Assembly: GCA_020633515.1 (NCBI GenBank) | Contig: JACKDM010000058.1 | Coordinates: 1 to 27,459 of the forward strand | Origin: Myxococcales bacterium | GTDB lineage: Bacteria > Myxococcota > Bradymonadia > UBA7976 > UBA1532 | Direction of reading: 5' to 3' | DNA length: 27,459 nucleotides | Part shown: positions 20,990 to 27,459 of the stretch, one piece after another | Numbering within the stretch: the first letter of the stretch is position 1 | How the letters are laid out: each line of letters opens with the position of its first letter | Translations under genes and position numbers: made by a program | The notes under the pieces: model-generated | What the model saw: the letters and a program-made list of their open reading frames with translations, nothing else | Databases searched by the model: none | What the model was told of the DNA's origin: nothing

Positions 20990-21115
20990 GCCGAGCGCAG
21001 CGAAGCCGTCCCCTCGAGGGGGACGGGCCGAAGCAAGGAGGGCGCAAGCCCGACGCAGCGAAGCGCCCGCCCGCAGGGCGGCGGAGCGAGCACGGCGGCG
21101 AACGATCATGAGCCG
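20965..21115. repeat. Palindromic (REP-like) element between two 29-bp direct repeats
   Basis: Positions 20965-20993 and 21087-21115 are direct repeats with 26 of 29 identical bases: 17 identical, 3 different, then 9 identical. The 93 bases between them hold two GC hairpins, one with arms CGTCCCC and GGGGACG around TCGA, and one around the CGCCC...GGGCG region at about 21064-21082. AGCGCAGCGAAGC and its relative GACGCAGCGAAGC lie at 20994-21006 and 21051-21063. The first repeat holds the stop of the deacetylase gene and the second holds the start of the GT4 gene. Confidence 0.8.
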
Positions 21116-22049
21116 CAAGCCACGGATCCTGCTGCTCGTCGACTATCGCGGCCTCTCCCACGAGATCAACGCCCGCGGCATGATGGCGCTGCTCGGCGAT
21201 CGGTATGACTTCACGCTGGCTCGCCTCGCCGAAGCACCCGACCTCGCCGGCTGCGCGCTCGACCTCGCGATCGTCTTCTTCTGGGGTGCCCCCGTCGACC
21301 GCCATGCCATCCCCCGCGCGCGGCTCGCGCGGGTCGTCGCGAGCCATCGATGGCATCACCCGTACTTCGGCGTCGCCGACACCGCCGCCTTCGTCGATCG
21401 CTACCTCGCCGACGCCGCGCATGTGCTCGCCGTCTCCCGGCGGCTCGTCGACGAGCTCTCGCCCCACCGCCCGGCGCGCTGGTTCCCGTTCGGCGTCGAC
21501 CCCGCCGTCTTCTGCCCGCCGCCCGCGCGCAGCGGCCCGGTGCGGATCGGATGGTCGGGGCGCATCGCCGATCCGAGCAAGGGTGTCATCGACGTGCTCC
21601 GCCCGGCCGCCGGCGATGACATCCCGCTGGTGCTCGCCGACGGCGACGTGCCGCACGCCGAGATGCCGGCCTTCTACCAAGGCATCGACGTGCTGACGAT
21701 CGCGTCGGAGAGCGAGGGCGGCCCGATCCCGCTCATCGAGGCGATGGCCTGCGGCTGCTTCCCGGTCACCGTCGACGTCGGGATCGTGCCCGAGCTGGTG
21801 CGCCACGGTCGCGACGGGCTCATCGTGCCCCGCGAGCCGGGCGCGTTCCGCGAGGCGTTCGAATGGTGCCTCGCCCACCCCGACGCCGTGCGCGCCGCCG
21901 GCCAGGCCAACGCCGCCCGGATCCGCCACGAGCGGAGCTGGGCCGCGCTGCGGGCGCCGCTCGTCGCGCTCCTCGACGCGCTCCTCGATGCCACGCCGCC
22001 CGGACGCTTCACGATCCCATCGACCGCTCCCGAAGAGGTGAAAGCATGA
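21108..22049 (+). CDS. GT4-family glycosyltransferase
   Basis: The 313-residue GT-B glycosyltransferase shows VRIGWSGRIADPSKGVIDVL (about 145-164), the start of the donor domain. Further along is IDVLTIASESEGGPIPLIEAMACGCFPVTVDVG (about 188-220), with the E-x7-E type motif SESEGGPIPLIEAMA, then the short region PELVRHGRDGLIV. It should transfer a sugar from a nucleotide donor and retain anomeric configuration. The N-terminal acceptor domain is short. No Shine-Dalgarno is visible before the ATG at 21108, which sits in a duplicated sequence. Its stop overlaps the ATG of the dioxygenase gene (ATGA), so the two are translationally coupled. Confidence 0.88.
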   Translation: MSRKPRILLLVDYRGLSHEINARGMMALLGDRYDFTLARLAEAPDLAGCALDLAIVFFWGAPVDRHAIPRARLARVVASHRWHHPYFGVADTAAFVDRYLADAAHVLAVSRRLVDELSPHRPARWFPFGVDPAVFCPPPARSGPVRIGWSGRIADPSKGVIDVLRPAAGDDIPLVLADGDVPHAEMPAFYQGIDVLTIASESEGGPIPLIEAMACGCFPVTVDVGIVPELVRHGRDGLIVPREPGAFREAFEWCLAHPDAVRAAGQANAARIRHERSWAALRAPLVALLDALLDATPPGRFTIPSTAPEEVKA

Positions 22050-22885
22050 GCCACCCGCCCCTCGGCGAAGAGACGCTCCTGCGTGAGAAGGTCCACTTCT
22101 GGCGCCACGGCTACGTGCACGTCCCCGGTGTCTTCACCGCCGACGAGATGGCGGTCGTGCGCCGCCGCGTCATGGCGGTCCCCGAGATGAACGCCCGCGT
22201 CGAGCACGTGCGCGGCCGGCAGGCGCTCGGCGAGCACCCGTCGTTCGAGACGATCTTCGTCTGGAACGATGTCACCGCCGACGATCTCTTCGCCAAGGTC
22301 GGGCGCTCGTACAAGCTGCTCGACCGGCTCTCGTCCTACTTCGAAGACGATGTCTATGGCTACCACAACAAGATCGCGCTCAAGGAGCCGGGTGTCGTCG
22401 GCTTCCGCCCGCACCAGGACCATGCCTACTGGCAGCACTATGGCTGCCGGCTGCCCGAGGCGCACGCGGCGTTCATCGCGATCGACGACGCGACCCGCGA
22501 CAACGGCTGCCTCGCGGTCGTGCCCGACTCCCATCTGCTCGGCACCCTGCCGCACACCGCCTGGACCGAGCGGGGGAGCGACCACGGCGTCGAGCCGGCC
22601 GCGCTCGACGCGCTGTGGGCGCTCGGCTACCGACTCGAACCCATCGAGATGGCATCGGGTGATGTGTTGCTCTTCCATGGCAACACGATCCATGGCTCGG
22701 CCGACAATCACTCCGACCGGCCGCGGCTGGCGATGATCGCGACGATGAACACCCGCCGCAACAGCCCCGATCCGGCGAAGAACCGCTCGGGGCACCCGTA
22801 CTGGTCGCAGCAGGCGCGGGTCTTCGACGCCATCGTCGAGGCCGATCTGGCGCGGCCGCTGCCCGACTTCACGCTGCGGTACTGA
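22046..22885 (+). CDS. Phytanoyl-CoA dioxygenase (PhyH) family Fe(II)/2-oxoglutarate oxygenase
   Basis: The 279-residue protein has the facial triad of the family. His123 and Asp125 lie in FRPHQDHAYW and His216 in GNTIHGSADNHSDRPR, with Arg225 or Arg227 as the 2-oxoglutarate anchor. The opening HFWRHGYVHVPGVFT (about 17-31) is the usual PhyH start. It should hydroxylate, or otherwise oxidise, a substrate that cannot be named from the sequence. PhyH enzymes are common in natural-product and sugar pathways. The ATG at 22046 overlaps the GT4 stop by four bases and has AGAGGTG upstream. The GNAT gene follows after one base. Confidence 0.92.
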   Translation: MSHPPLGEETLLREKVHFWRHGYVHVPGVFTADEMAVVRRRVMAVPEMNARVEHVRGRQALGEHPSFETIFVWNDVTADDLFAKVGRSYKLLDRLSSYFEDDVYGYHNKIALKEPGVVGFRPHQDHAYWQHYGCRLPEAHAAFIAIDDATRDNGCLAVVPDSHLLGTLPHTAWTERGSDHGVEPAALDALWALGYRLEPIEMASGDVLLFHGNTIHGSADNHSDRPRLAMIATMNTRRNSPDPAKNRSGHPYWSQQARVFDAIVEADLARPLPDFTLRY

Positions 22886-22886
22886 C

Positions 22887-23849
22887 ATGGACGGCGTGCA
22901 GATCCGCCGCTGGCAGCCGGGCGACGCGGCGGCGCTCGACGCGCTGTACGGCGATGTCTTCGGCGCCGAGGCGCGCGATGCCTTCGTGCGGCGGCGGCGG
23001 TGGCAGTACCTCGACAACCCCTGGGCCGCGAAGCCGGCGCTCTTCGTCGCGGCGGCGGGCGACCGGCTCGTCGGCCAGACCGGCGGGCTGCCGGTGCCGC
23101 TGCGCCTCGGGGGCGCGCCGGTCGCGGCGGCGTGGGGCGCCGACACGATGGTGCACCCCGACTGGCGGCGGCGCGGGATCGCGGCGGCGCTCGTCGAGGC
23201 GTGGGCCGACGCGGGTGATCACGCGCTCGGGCTCGGGCTCGGGCCGGCCCCGGCGCAGCAGGCGCTGCTCGTCGGGCGCGGCTATCGGGTGGTCGGCGCG
23301 GTGACCGGTCTGGCCGGCGCGATCGACGGCCCCGCCGGGCCGCCGGGGGTCGAGGTGGCGGGGCTCGACCTCGCCGATCCGGCGATCGACGCGCTCTGGG
23401 AGCGGGTCGCGCCCGGGTACGGCGCGCTCGTCGCCCGCGACGGTGTCTGGCTGCGCTGGCGCTACGCGGCCGCGCCGTGGCCGCGGTACGCGGTCTTCGG
23501 CGCGCGGCGCGGCGGCGCGCTCGTCGGCTGGTCGGCGGCGCGTCTCACCCCGCGCATGGGCTCGACCGCGCTGCTCGTCGACTGGCTCTGCGCGCCCGAC
23601 GACGGCGAGGTCCTCGACGCGCTCGTCGCCCACCTGCGCGCCTGGGGCCGGGCGCGGGGCGCGGCGGCGGTCTTCGCGTTCGCGAGCGAGGCGCGCGCGG
23701 TCGCGCGGCTGACCACGGCGGGGCTTCGGGCGCGGCCCGAGTTCGCGACGCCGCTGCTCGTCGGCGGGTCCCATGCGGCGATGGCATCGGCGCCCATCGA
23801 GCGATGGCATCTGACCCTCGGCGACAGCGACAAGGATCGGGGGCCCTGA
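22887..23849 (+). CDS. GNAT-family N-acetyltransferase
   Basis: The 320-residue protein begins with a GNAT domain (about 5-155). It has IRRWQPGDAAALDALY at the start, and the acetyl-CoA motif VHPDWRRRGIAAALVEA (about 88-104) with the R-x-x-G-x-A pattern. The C-terminal half (about 165-315) looks like a second, degenerate GNAT-like half with LRWRY and WLCAPDDGEVLDALVAHLRAWG. It should acetylate an amine, for instance an amino sugar freed by the deacetylase of the same operon. An association with peptide acetylation, as in microviridin clusters, is speculative. It starts one base after the PhyH stop and converges on the ABC genes with four bases between stops. Confidence 0.85.
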   Translation: MDGVQIRRWQPGDAAALDALYGDVFGAEARDAFVRRRRWQYLDNPWAAKPALFVAAAGDRLVGQTGGLPVPLRLGGAPVAAAWGADTMVHPDWRRRGIAAALVEAWADAGDHALGLGLGPAPAQQALLVGRGYRVVGAVTGLAGAIDGPAGPPGVEVAGLDLADPAIDALWERVAPGYGALVARDGVWLRWRYAAAPWPRYAVFGARRGGALVGWSAARLTPRMGSTALLVDWLCAPDDGEVLDALVAHLRAWGRARGAAAVFAFASEARAVARLTTAGLRARPEFATPLLVGGSHAAMASAPIERWHLTLGDSDKDRGP

Positions 23850-23853
23850 TGGC

Positions 23854-25458
23854 TCACTCCGCGGCAGCGAGCCGCCCGTCGACGAGGTGCAGGCGCCGAT
23901 CGGCGAGATGGAAGAAGCGCGCGTCGTGGCTGATCGCGATCACCGCCTTGCCGGCGGCGCGCAGCTCGGGCAGCAGGCGCTCGTAGAAGTCGCGGCGCAG
24001 GTCGGGGTCCTGGTGGGCGGCCCACTCGTCGAGCACGTAGACCGGCCGGTCTTCGAGGAGCGCGACGACCATCGCGAGGCGCTTGCGCTGCCCGGTCGAG
24101 AGCGTGAGCGGGGTGAAGCGGCCGTCTTCGAAGGACACGACGCCGTCGAGGTTGAAGCGCGCGAGCAGCGCCTCGACGCGGGCCGGATCGACGGGGTCGA
24201 GGCCGTAGGCGGGCGCGAAGAGGTGGTGCTCCATGAAGACGGCGGTGAAGAGGCCGCGGTAGCGCTCGCGGTCGCGCTCGCCGATCGGCGCGCCGTCGAG
24301 CGCGACGAAGCCGGCGTCGGGGCGGTAGAGGCCGGTGAGCAGCTTCATCAGCGTCGTCTTGCCGCTGCCGTTGCTGCCGGTGATGAAGACCGCCTCGCCG
24401 GGTGAGATCGCGAGGTCGATCGGGCCGACGGTGAAGCCCTCGCGCGCGCCGTCGCGGTAGCTGAAGCGCACCCCGGAGAGCTCGATCCGCGAGAAGCGGG
24501 CGGGCGGCGCGGCGGCGGGCGCGGGGGCCGAGGCGACGGCGGCGAGGCGGGCGTCGAGCGCGTCGAGGCGGGCGATGGCCGCGTCGGCGCCGAAGAACGC
24601 CGATGACTCGCGCGCGAGGAACATCACCGCGGTCATGCTGAAGAACATCAGCGTGACCATCTCGAAGCGCGCCGCCGGCTCGACCGCTCGAGCGACGAGC
24701 GGCGAGAAGAGGGTCACCCCGAGGCCGAGGTAGAAGATCGTCGTCGCGACCACCGGCCAGCGGTGGGCGTGCTCGAAGCGCCGCCGCCGCGCCCCGTCGA
24801 GCGCGCGTCCGGCGGCGTCGATCTCGCGCTCGACCCCGTCGGCGGCGGCGGCGTGCATCTTGAGCTGCGCGAAGCCGTGCGCGAAGGCGTCGACGAGCCC
24901 GCGGTGGCGCCGCCAAGCGCCGTCCACCTCGTCGATCGCGGCGTCGATGCCCGGTTTGTCGCGGCCGAGATGCCACGCGAGCACCCCGGTCGTCGCGAGC
25001 CAGATGCACGCGCCGACCGTCGAGAGGCTCAGCATGTAGAGACCCATGCCGAGCAGCAGCGCCGCGTAGACCAGCCAGTCGATGAGCACCGCGCTCAGCG
25101 CGCCGATCTCTTCGAGGTCGCGCGCGAAGCCGGCGTCGACGCCTTCGATCTGTTCGAAGGCGCGCAGCTCGGTCGCGCGGATGCGATCGACGATACCTCG
25201 GCGCCGCCGATCGAGCGTGGCCTCGACGACGGTCATGATCGCTGTCGAGCCGCGCCAGCGCAGCAGCAGACCGGCGCCGAGCAGCGCGAGGAAGACGAGC
25301 CCGGCGACGACCTGGAACGCCGTCGAGCGCGTGTGCAGCGCGGCCTTGTTGATGACGACGATCTGGGCGGCGACCGCGAACGCCGAGAGCGCGAGCAGCG
25401 CGACGCCGACGAAGAGGCGCCGCTGGCCGGCGCGGTCGAAGAGGTGCCACAGCCTCAT
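23854..25458 (-). CDS. ABC exporter half-transporter, cyclic-peptide export type (second of pair)
   Basis: The 534-residue protein fuses a membrane domain (about six helices in residues 15-300) to an ATPase. The ATPase has Walker A GSNGSGKT (361-368), signature LSTGQ (453-457) within LSTGQRKRLA, Walker B VYVLDE (Asp477 and Glu478) and switch His511. LS-x-GQRKRLA is typical of the SyrD/PvdE-like exporters of peptides and siderophores. The protein lacks a C39 peptidase domain, so any leader would be cut by another enzyme. Its ATG overlaps the stop of the upstream exporter gene (ATGA), and the two probably form a heterodimer. It ends convergent with the GNAT gene. Confidence 0.92.
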   Translation of the reverse strand: MRLWHLFDRAGQRRLFVGVALLALSAFAVAAQIVVINKAALHTRSTAFQVVAGLVFLALLGAGLLLRWRGSTAIMTVVEATLDRRRRGIVDRIRATELRAFEQIEGVDAGFARDLEEIGALSAVLIDWLVYAALLLGMGLYMLSLSTVGACIWLATTGVLAWHLGRDKPGIDAAIDEVDGAWRRHRGLVDAFAHGFAQLKMHAAAADGVEREIDAAGRALDGARRRRFEHAHRWPVVATTIFYLGLGVTLFSPLVARAVEPAARFEMVTLMFFSMTAVMFLARESSAFFGADAAIARLDALDARLAAVASAPAPAAAPPARFSRIELSGVRFSYRDGAREGFTVGPIDLAISPGEAVFITGSNGSGKTTLMKLLTGLYRPDAGFVALDGAPIGERDRERYRGLFTAVFMEHHLFAPAYGLDPVDPARVEALLARFNLDGVVSFEDGRFTPLTLSTGQRKRLAMVVALLEDRPVYVLDEWAAHQDPDLRRDFYERLLPELRAAGKAVIAISHDARFFHLADRRLHLVDGRLAAAE

Positions 25459-27107
25459 GGCGCCCCCACCTCGCCGTCGATGAAGTGGATCCGGCGATCG
25501 CAGGCGTCGAAGGCGTCGTCGTCGTGGGTCACCGCGACGACCGCCTTGCCGCGCGCGCGCAGCGCGGGGACGATCTGGCGGTAGAAGCGCTCGCGGAAGT
25601 GCGGGTCCTGGTCGGCGGCCCACTCGTCGAAGACATAGACCGGGCGGTCGTGCAGCAGCGCGACCACGAGCGCGAGGCGCTTTCGCTGCCCGGTCGAGAG
25701 CGCGAGCGTGTCGAAGCGGCCGTCGGCGAAGCGCACCTTGCCGTCGAGCTCCATCTCGGCGAGCAGCGCCGAGACGCGGGCCGGATCGACGTCGTCGAAG
25801 CCGTGCAGCCGCTCGAAGAGCACGAACTCGGCGAAGACCGCCGCGAAGCGCTCGCGCCACGCCGGGCCGGGGTCTTGCGGCTGCTCGACGCCGTCGACGC
25901 GCATCACCCCGCCGTCGCGGGCATAGAGGCCGCACAGGAGCTTGACGAAGGTCGACTTGCCGCTGCCGTTCTGGCCGGTGATGAAGACCACCTCACCCGG
26001 CGCGAGCGTGAAGTCGATCGGCCCGACCAGGAAGCCGCGCCGCGACGGCGTCGAGGGCCAGGAGAAGGTGACCCCGTCGAGCGCGAGCTCGCCGAAGGTC
26101 GCCGGGCTCGCCGGCCGCGACGGCGTCGGCGGCGCGGCCTCGGCCTCGACGGTGTCGGCGAACGCGCGCAGCCGCTCCCAGGCGTCGCCCACCGCGGCGA
26201 GCTGCGGCGTCGCCATGATCACCGTCGCGACCGGCCGGAAGACGAACGCCACCGCGATCACCAGCTCGCCGATGCGATCGGCCGCGTCGGGCGCGATCGC
26301 CGGCACGACGAACCCGATGAGCCCGAGCAGCGCGAAGAAGCCCTGCCGGCCGATCGCCTCGCGGGCGTAGTAGTCGCGGTACTGCGTCTCGCGCGCCGCC
26401 TCGATGCGGCGTGACTCCGCCTCGAACGCCGCCGCGAGCGCCTCGCCGCGCGCACGGTGCTGCTTGACCTGCGCGAAGCCCGCGACGAGGTCGTCGATCG
26501 GTCGCCGCAGCGCCTCGCGCCCGCGCCGCGCCGCGCCGACGATCTCGCCCGCCTGCCGCTCGAGGCGGCCGACGAAGACCGCGACGGCGACCATCACCGC
26601 GAGCGTGACCAGCGCCGCGCGCGGCGAGATCCAGGCGACGTAGAGCATCGCGAACGCGACCGTGAGCAGCGCGACGGCGAGCAGGATGACGAGGCTGCTG
26701 CCGGGCACCACCCGGCTCGCGTCGTCGCCGAGGCGGGCGACGAAGGTGTCGGGGCCGATCGCCTCGAAGCGGCGCAGGTCGAGGCGGCGAGCGGCGGAGA
26801 GGGTGCGGCGGCCGAGCGCGCCGACCGCCTCGGTCATCGCGTCGAGCACCCGCAGGCTCGCCCGCTGCATGAGCGTCTGATGCAGTCCCACCGCGAGCGC
26901 GAACATCAACAGCTCGCGCATCGGCAGCCGCCCCTCGCTCTGCGCGGCGAGCGCGGCGGTGGTGGCGTGCAGCACGAGCACCGCCACCGAGGCGAGGAGC
27001 GCGAGCTCGAAGAGCCACTGCGCCGGCGGCCGCCCGTCGGTCGCGAGCAGCACGCGCACGAGGTCGATCGTGCGCCGCCAGCGGGTGAGGGGGTGAGGTG
27101 CGCTCAT
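25455..27107 (-). CDS. ABC exporter half-transporter, cyclic-peptide export type (first of pair)
   Basis: The 550-residue half-transporter has membrane helices in about residues 28-300. Its ATPase has Walker A GQNGSGKS (378-385), signature LSTGQ (470-474) in LSTGQRKRLAL, Walker B VYVFDE (Asp494 and Glu495) and switch His528. It resembles its downstream partner in layout and in the D-E-W-A-A-x-Q-D-P segment after Walker B, so the pair arose by duplication. No N-terminal C39 peptidase is present. A candidate promoter lies at 27156-27184. It is transcribed away from the 20-codon peptide gene 230 bases to its right, which is the best candidate for its cargo. Confidence 0.92.
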   Translation of the reverse strand: MSAPHPLTRWRRTIDLVRVLLATDGRPPAQWLFELALLASVAVLVLHATTAALAAQSEGRLPMRELLMFALAVGLHQTLMQRASLRVLDAMTEAVGALGRRTLSAARRLDLRRFEAIGPDTFVARLGDDASRVVPGSSLVILLAVALLTVAFAMLYVAWISPRAALVTLAVMVAVAVFVGRLERQAGEIVGAARRGREALRRPIDDLVAGFAQVKQHRARGEALAAAFEAESRRIEAARETQYRDYYAREAIGRQGFFALLGLIGFVVPAIAPDAADRIGELVIAVAFVFRPVATVIMATPQLAAVGDAWERLRAFADTVEAEAAPPTPSRPASPATFGELALDGVTFSWPSTPSRRGFLVGPIDFTLAPGEVVFITGQNGSGKSTFVKLLCGLYARDGGVMRVDGVEQPQDPGPAWRERFAAVFAEFVLFERLHGFDDVDPARVSALLAEMELDGKVRFADGRFDTLALSTGQRKRLALVVALLHDRPVYVFDEWAADQDPHFRERFYRQIVPALRARGKAVVAVTHDDDAFDACDRRIHFIDGEVGAP

Positions 27108-27155
27108 CTCGGAGCAGGGCCGGTGGCCGCGGCGAGGAGGGATGGCATGGCGCGC

Positions 27156-27184
27156 ATGCTAGCAGCGTGCGGAAGGGGTGTCGC
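27156..27184 (-). promoter_or_regulatory. Candidate promoter for the two-gene ABC exporter operon
   Basis: On the minus strand GCGACA (27179-27184) and TAGCAT (27156-27161) are 17 bases apart, each matching 4 of 6 consensus positions. The start would be near 27150, about 40 bases before the exporter ATG. Confidence 0.4.
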
Positions 27185-27256
27185 CCCCCGCGGCGGATGT
27201 GGTGGCAGAAAGTGACGGTTCAACGGTTCCACCGATACCAAGCGCCGAGATCTTGC

Positions 27257-27284
27257 TTGCAGGCCGCTTCTCCCGTGCTCTAAC
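27257..27284 (+). promoter_or_regulatory. Candidate promoter for the short peptide gene
   Basis: TTGCAG (27257-27262) and TCTAAC (27279-27284) are 16 bases apart, matching about 4 and 3 of 6 consensus positions. Transcription would start near 27291, at the foot of the stem-loop 27292-27313. The surrounding 80 bases are visibly poorer in GC than the rest of the window. Confidence 0.4.
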
Positions 27285-27291
27285 GTCTCCC

Positions 27292-27313
27292 CGACGCTCA
27301 ATCCCGAGCGTCG
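27292..27313 (+). promoter_or_regulatory. Perfect 8-bp stem-loop in the leader of the short peptide gene
   Basis: CGACGCTC (27292-27299), loop AATCCC and GAGCGTCG (27306-27313) pair perfectly. The hairpin would be at the very 5' end of the predicted message and 11 bases before the Shine-Dalgarno. It could protect the RNA from decay, or as DNA it could be an operator. Confidence 0.6.
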
Positions 27314-27324
27314 TCACCACACTG

Positions 27325-27333
27325 AGGGAGGTG
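27325..27333 (+). promoter_or_regulatory. Very strong ribosome binding site of the short peptide gene
   Basis: AGGGAGGTG, with core GGAGG at 27327-27331 and six bases to the ATG, is the longest anti-Shine-Dalgarno match noticed in the window. It is strong support for translation of the 20-codon ORF. Confidence 0.75.
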
Positions 27334-27337
27334 CTCA

Positions 27338-27400
27338 ATGAAGAAGGTCAAGACCATCTCGACCGAGACCCGCAAGGCCAAGGCCAACATGTACTGGTAG
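27338..27400 (+). CDS. 20-residue peptide, candidate RiPP precursor ending Met-Tyr-Trp
   Basis: The ORF encodes MKKVKTISTETRKAKANMYW and stops at TAG 27398-27400. It is not a recognised family. Evidence for coding is a near-perfect Shine-Dalgarno at ideal spacing, G or C at the third position of all 20 codons, its own promoter-like elements, a 5' hairpin, and a terminator 13 bases after the stop. The peptide is strongly basic (six Lys/Arg, one Glu) with Ser/Thr in the middle and an aromatic C-terminal pair, Tyr19-Trp20. It lies divergent to a two-gene exporter of the cyclic-peptide type, which suggests a ribosomally made, post-translationally modified peptide whose core holds the Tyr and Trp. 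Maturation genes may follow beyond the window edge. Alternatives are an unmodified signalling peptide or a leader peptide. Confidence 0.65.
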   Translation: MKKVKTISTETRKAKANMYW

Positions 27401-27413
27401 GTCGCGGTCCCCG

Positions 27414-27455
27414 GACGCGCCCGGTGGTGGAGACGCCGACGGGCGCGTCTCTTTT
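27414..27455 (+). terminator. Rho-independent terminator after the short peptide gene
   Basis: GACGCGCCCG (27414-27423) and CGGGCGCGTC (27440-27449) form a perfect 10-bp GC stem with a 16-base loop. It is followed at once by TCTTTT (27450-27455). The short T-run could let some polymerase through into genes beyond the edge, as is common after abundant precursor genes. Confidence 0.8.
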
Positions 27456-27459
27456 GGAG

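Noticed and set aside
21083..21107. Shine-Dalgarno for the GT4 gene
   Set aside because: The nearest GGAG is about 22 bases from the ATG, which is too far. The start is kept because it gives the full N-terminal strand and lies in the duplicated ATGA junction.
22887..23849. GNAT plus ABC exporter as a microviridin (graspetide) cluster
   Set aside because: Microviridin loci do have a GNAT and an ABC exporter. However, no ATP-grasp ligase is present, and the 20-residue peptide lacks the PFFARFL leader motif and the T-x-K-x-P-S-D core.

Overview
The window is very GC-rich DNA with dense, almost gapless genes and third codon positions that are nearly all G or C. Two long acidic or cysteine-rich secreted lipoproteins, one carrying MopE-type metal-binding repeats, together with a bacteriophytochrome and heavy-metal RND parts, suggest a Myxococcota (former deltaproteobacterial) genome. 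This is inferred from gene content only. No rRNA, tRNA, CRISPR array, phage gene or intact insertion sequence was seen.

Layout. 1-1566 (minus): a lipoprotein with MopE-like repeats, cut by the left edge. 1691-3466 (plus): a large acyl-CoA dehydrogenase. 3578-6440 (plus): a light-sensing pair, a biliverdin-forming heme oxygenase whose frame is broken, overlapping an intact bacteriophytochrome histidine kinase. 6441-7355 (minus): a divergent PRPP synthetase that ends base-to-base against the kinase gene. 7470-9465 (plus): a cysteine-repeat lipoprotein and a small OmpA-like protein. 9523-15184 (minus): a metal-efflux operon, read as small Cys-rich membrane protein, CusB-like adaptor with four Cys/His modules, CusA-like RND pump and TlpA-like thioredoxin. 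15411-16361 (minus): a SUKH protein behind a good sigma-70-type promoter. 16483-18090 (minus): an orphan oligopeptide-binding lipoprotein.

From 18119 to the right edge the genes are cell-surface or secondary-metabolite in flavour. An MGT-type glycosyltransferase and a SAM methyltransferase (minus, overlapping ATGA) diverge from a plus-strand operon of polysaccharide-deacetylase-like protein, GT4 glycosyltransferase, PhyH dioxygenase and GNAT acetyltransferase. That operon converges on two translationally coupled half-size ABC exporters of the cyclic-peptide (SyrD/PvdE) type. Divergent from the exporters, at the extreme right edge, is a 20-codon gene for a basic peptide ending in Met-Tyr-Trp. 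It has its own candidate promoter, a 5' stem-loop, the strongest Shine-Dalgarno in the window and a perfect-stem terminator.

The main hypothesis is that this tiny gene encodes the precursor of an undescribed ribosomally made, modified peptide exported by the ABC pair. The maturation enzymes would lie beyond the right edge, or include some of the glycosyltransferase, methyltransferase, dioxygenase and acetyltransferase genes. Other points are a strong local excess of the palindromic motif ATGSCAT between about 15.3 and 23.8 kb, a palindromic element that seems to have split a former ATGA gene overlap at 20965-21115, and the cysteine-rich metal-handling modules of the efflux operon.
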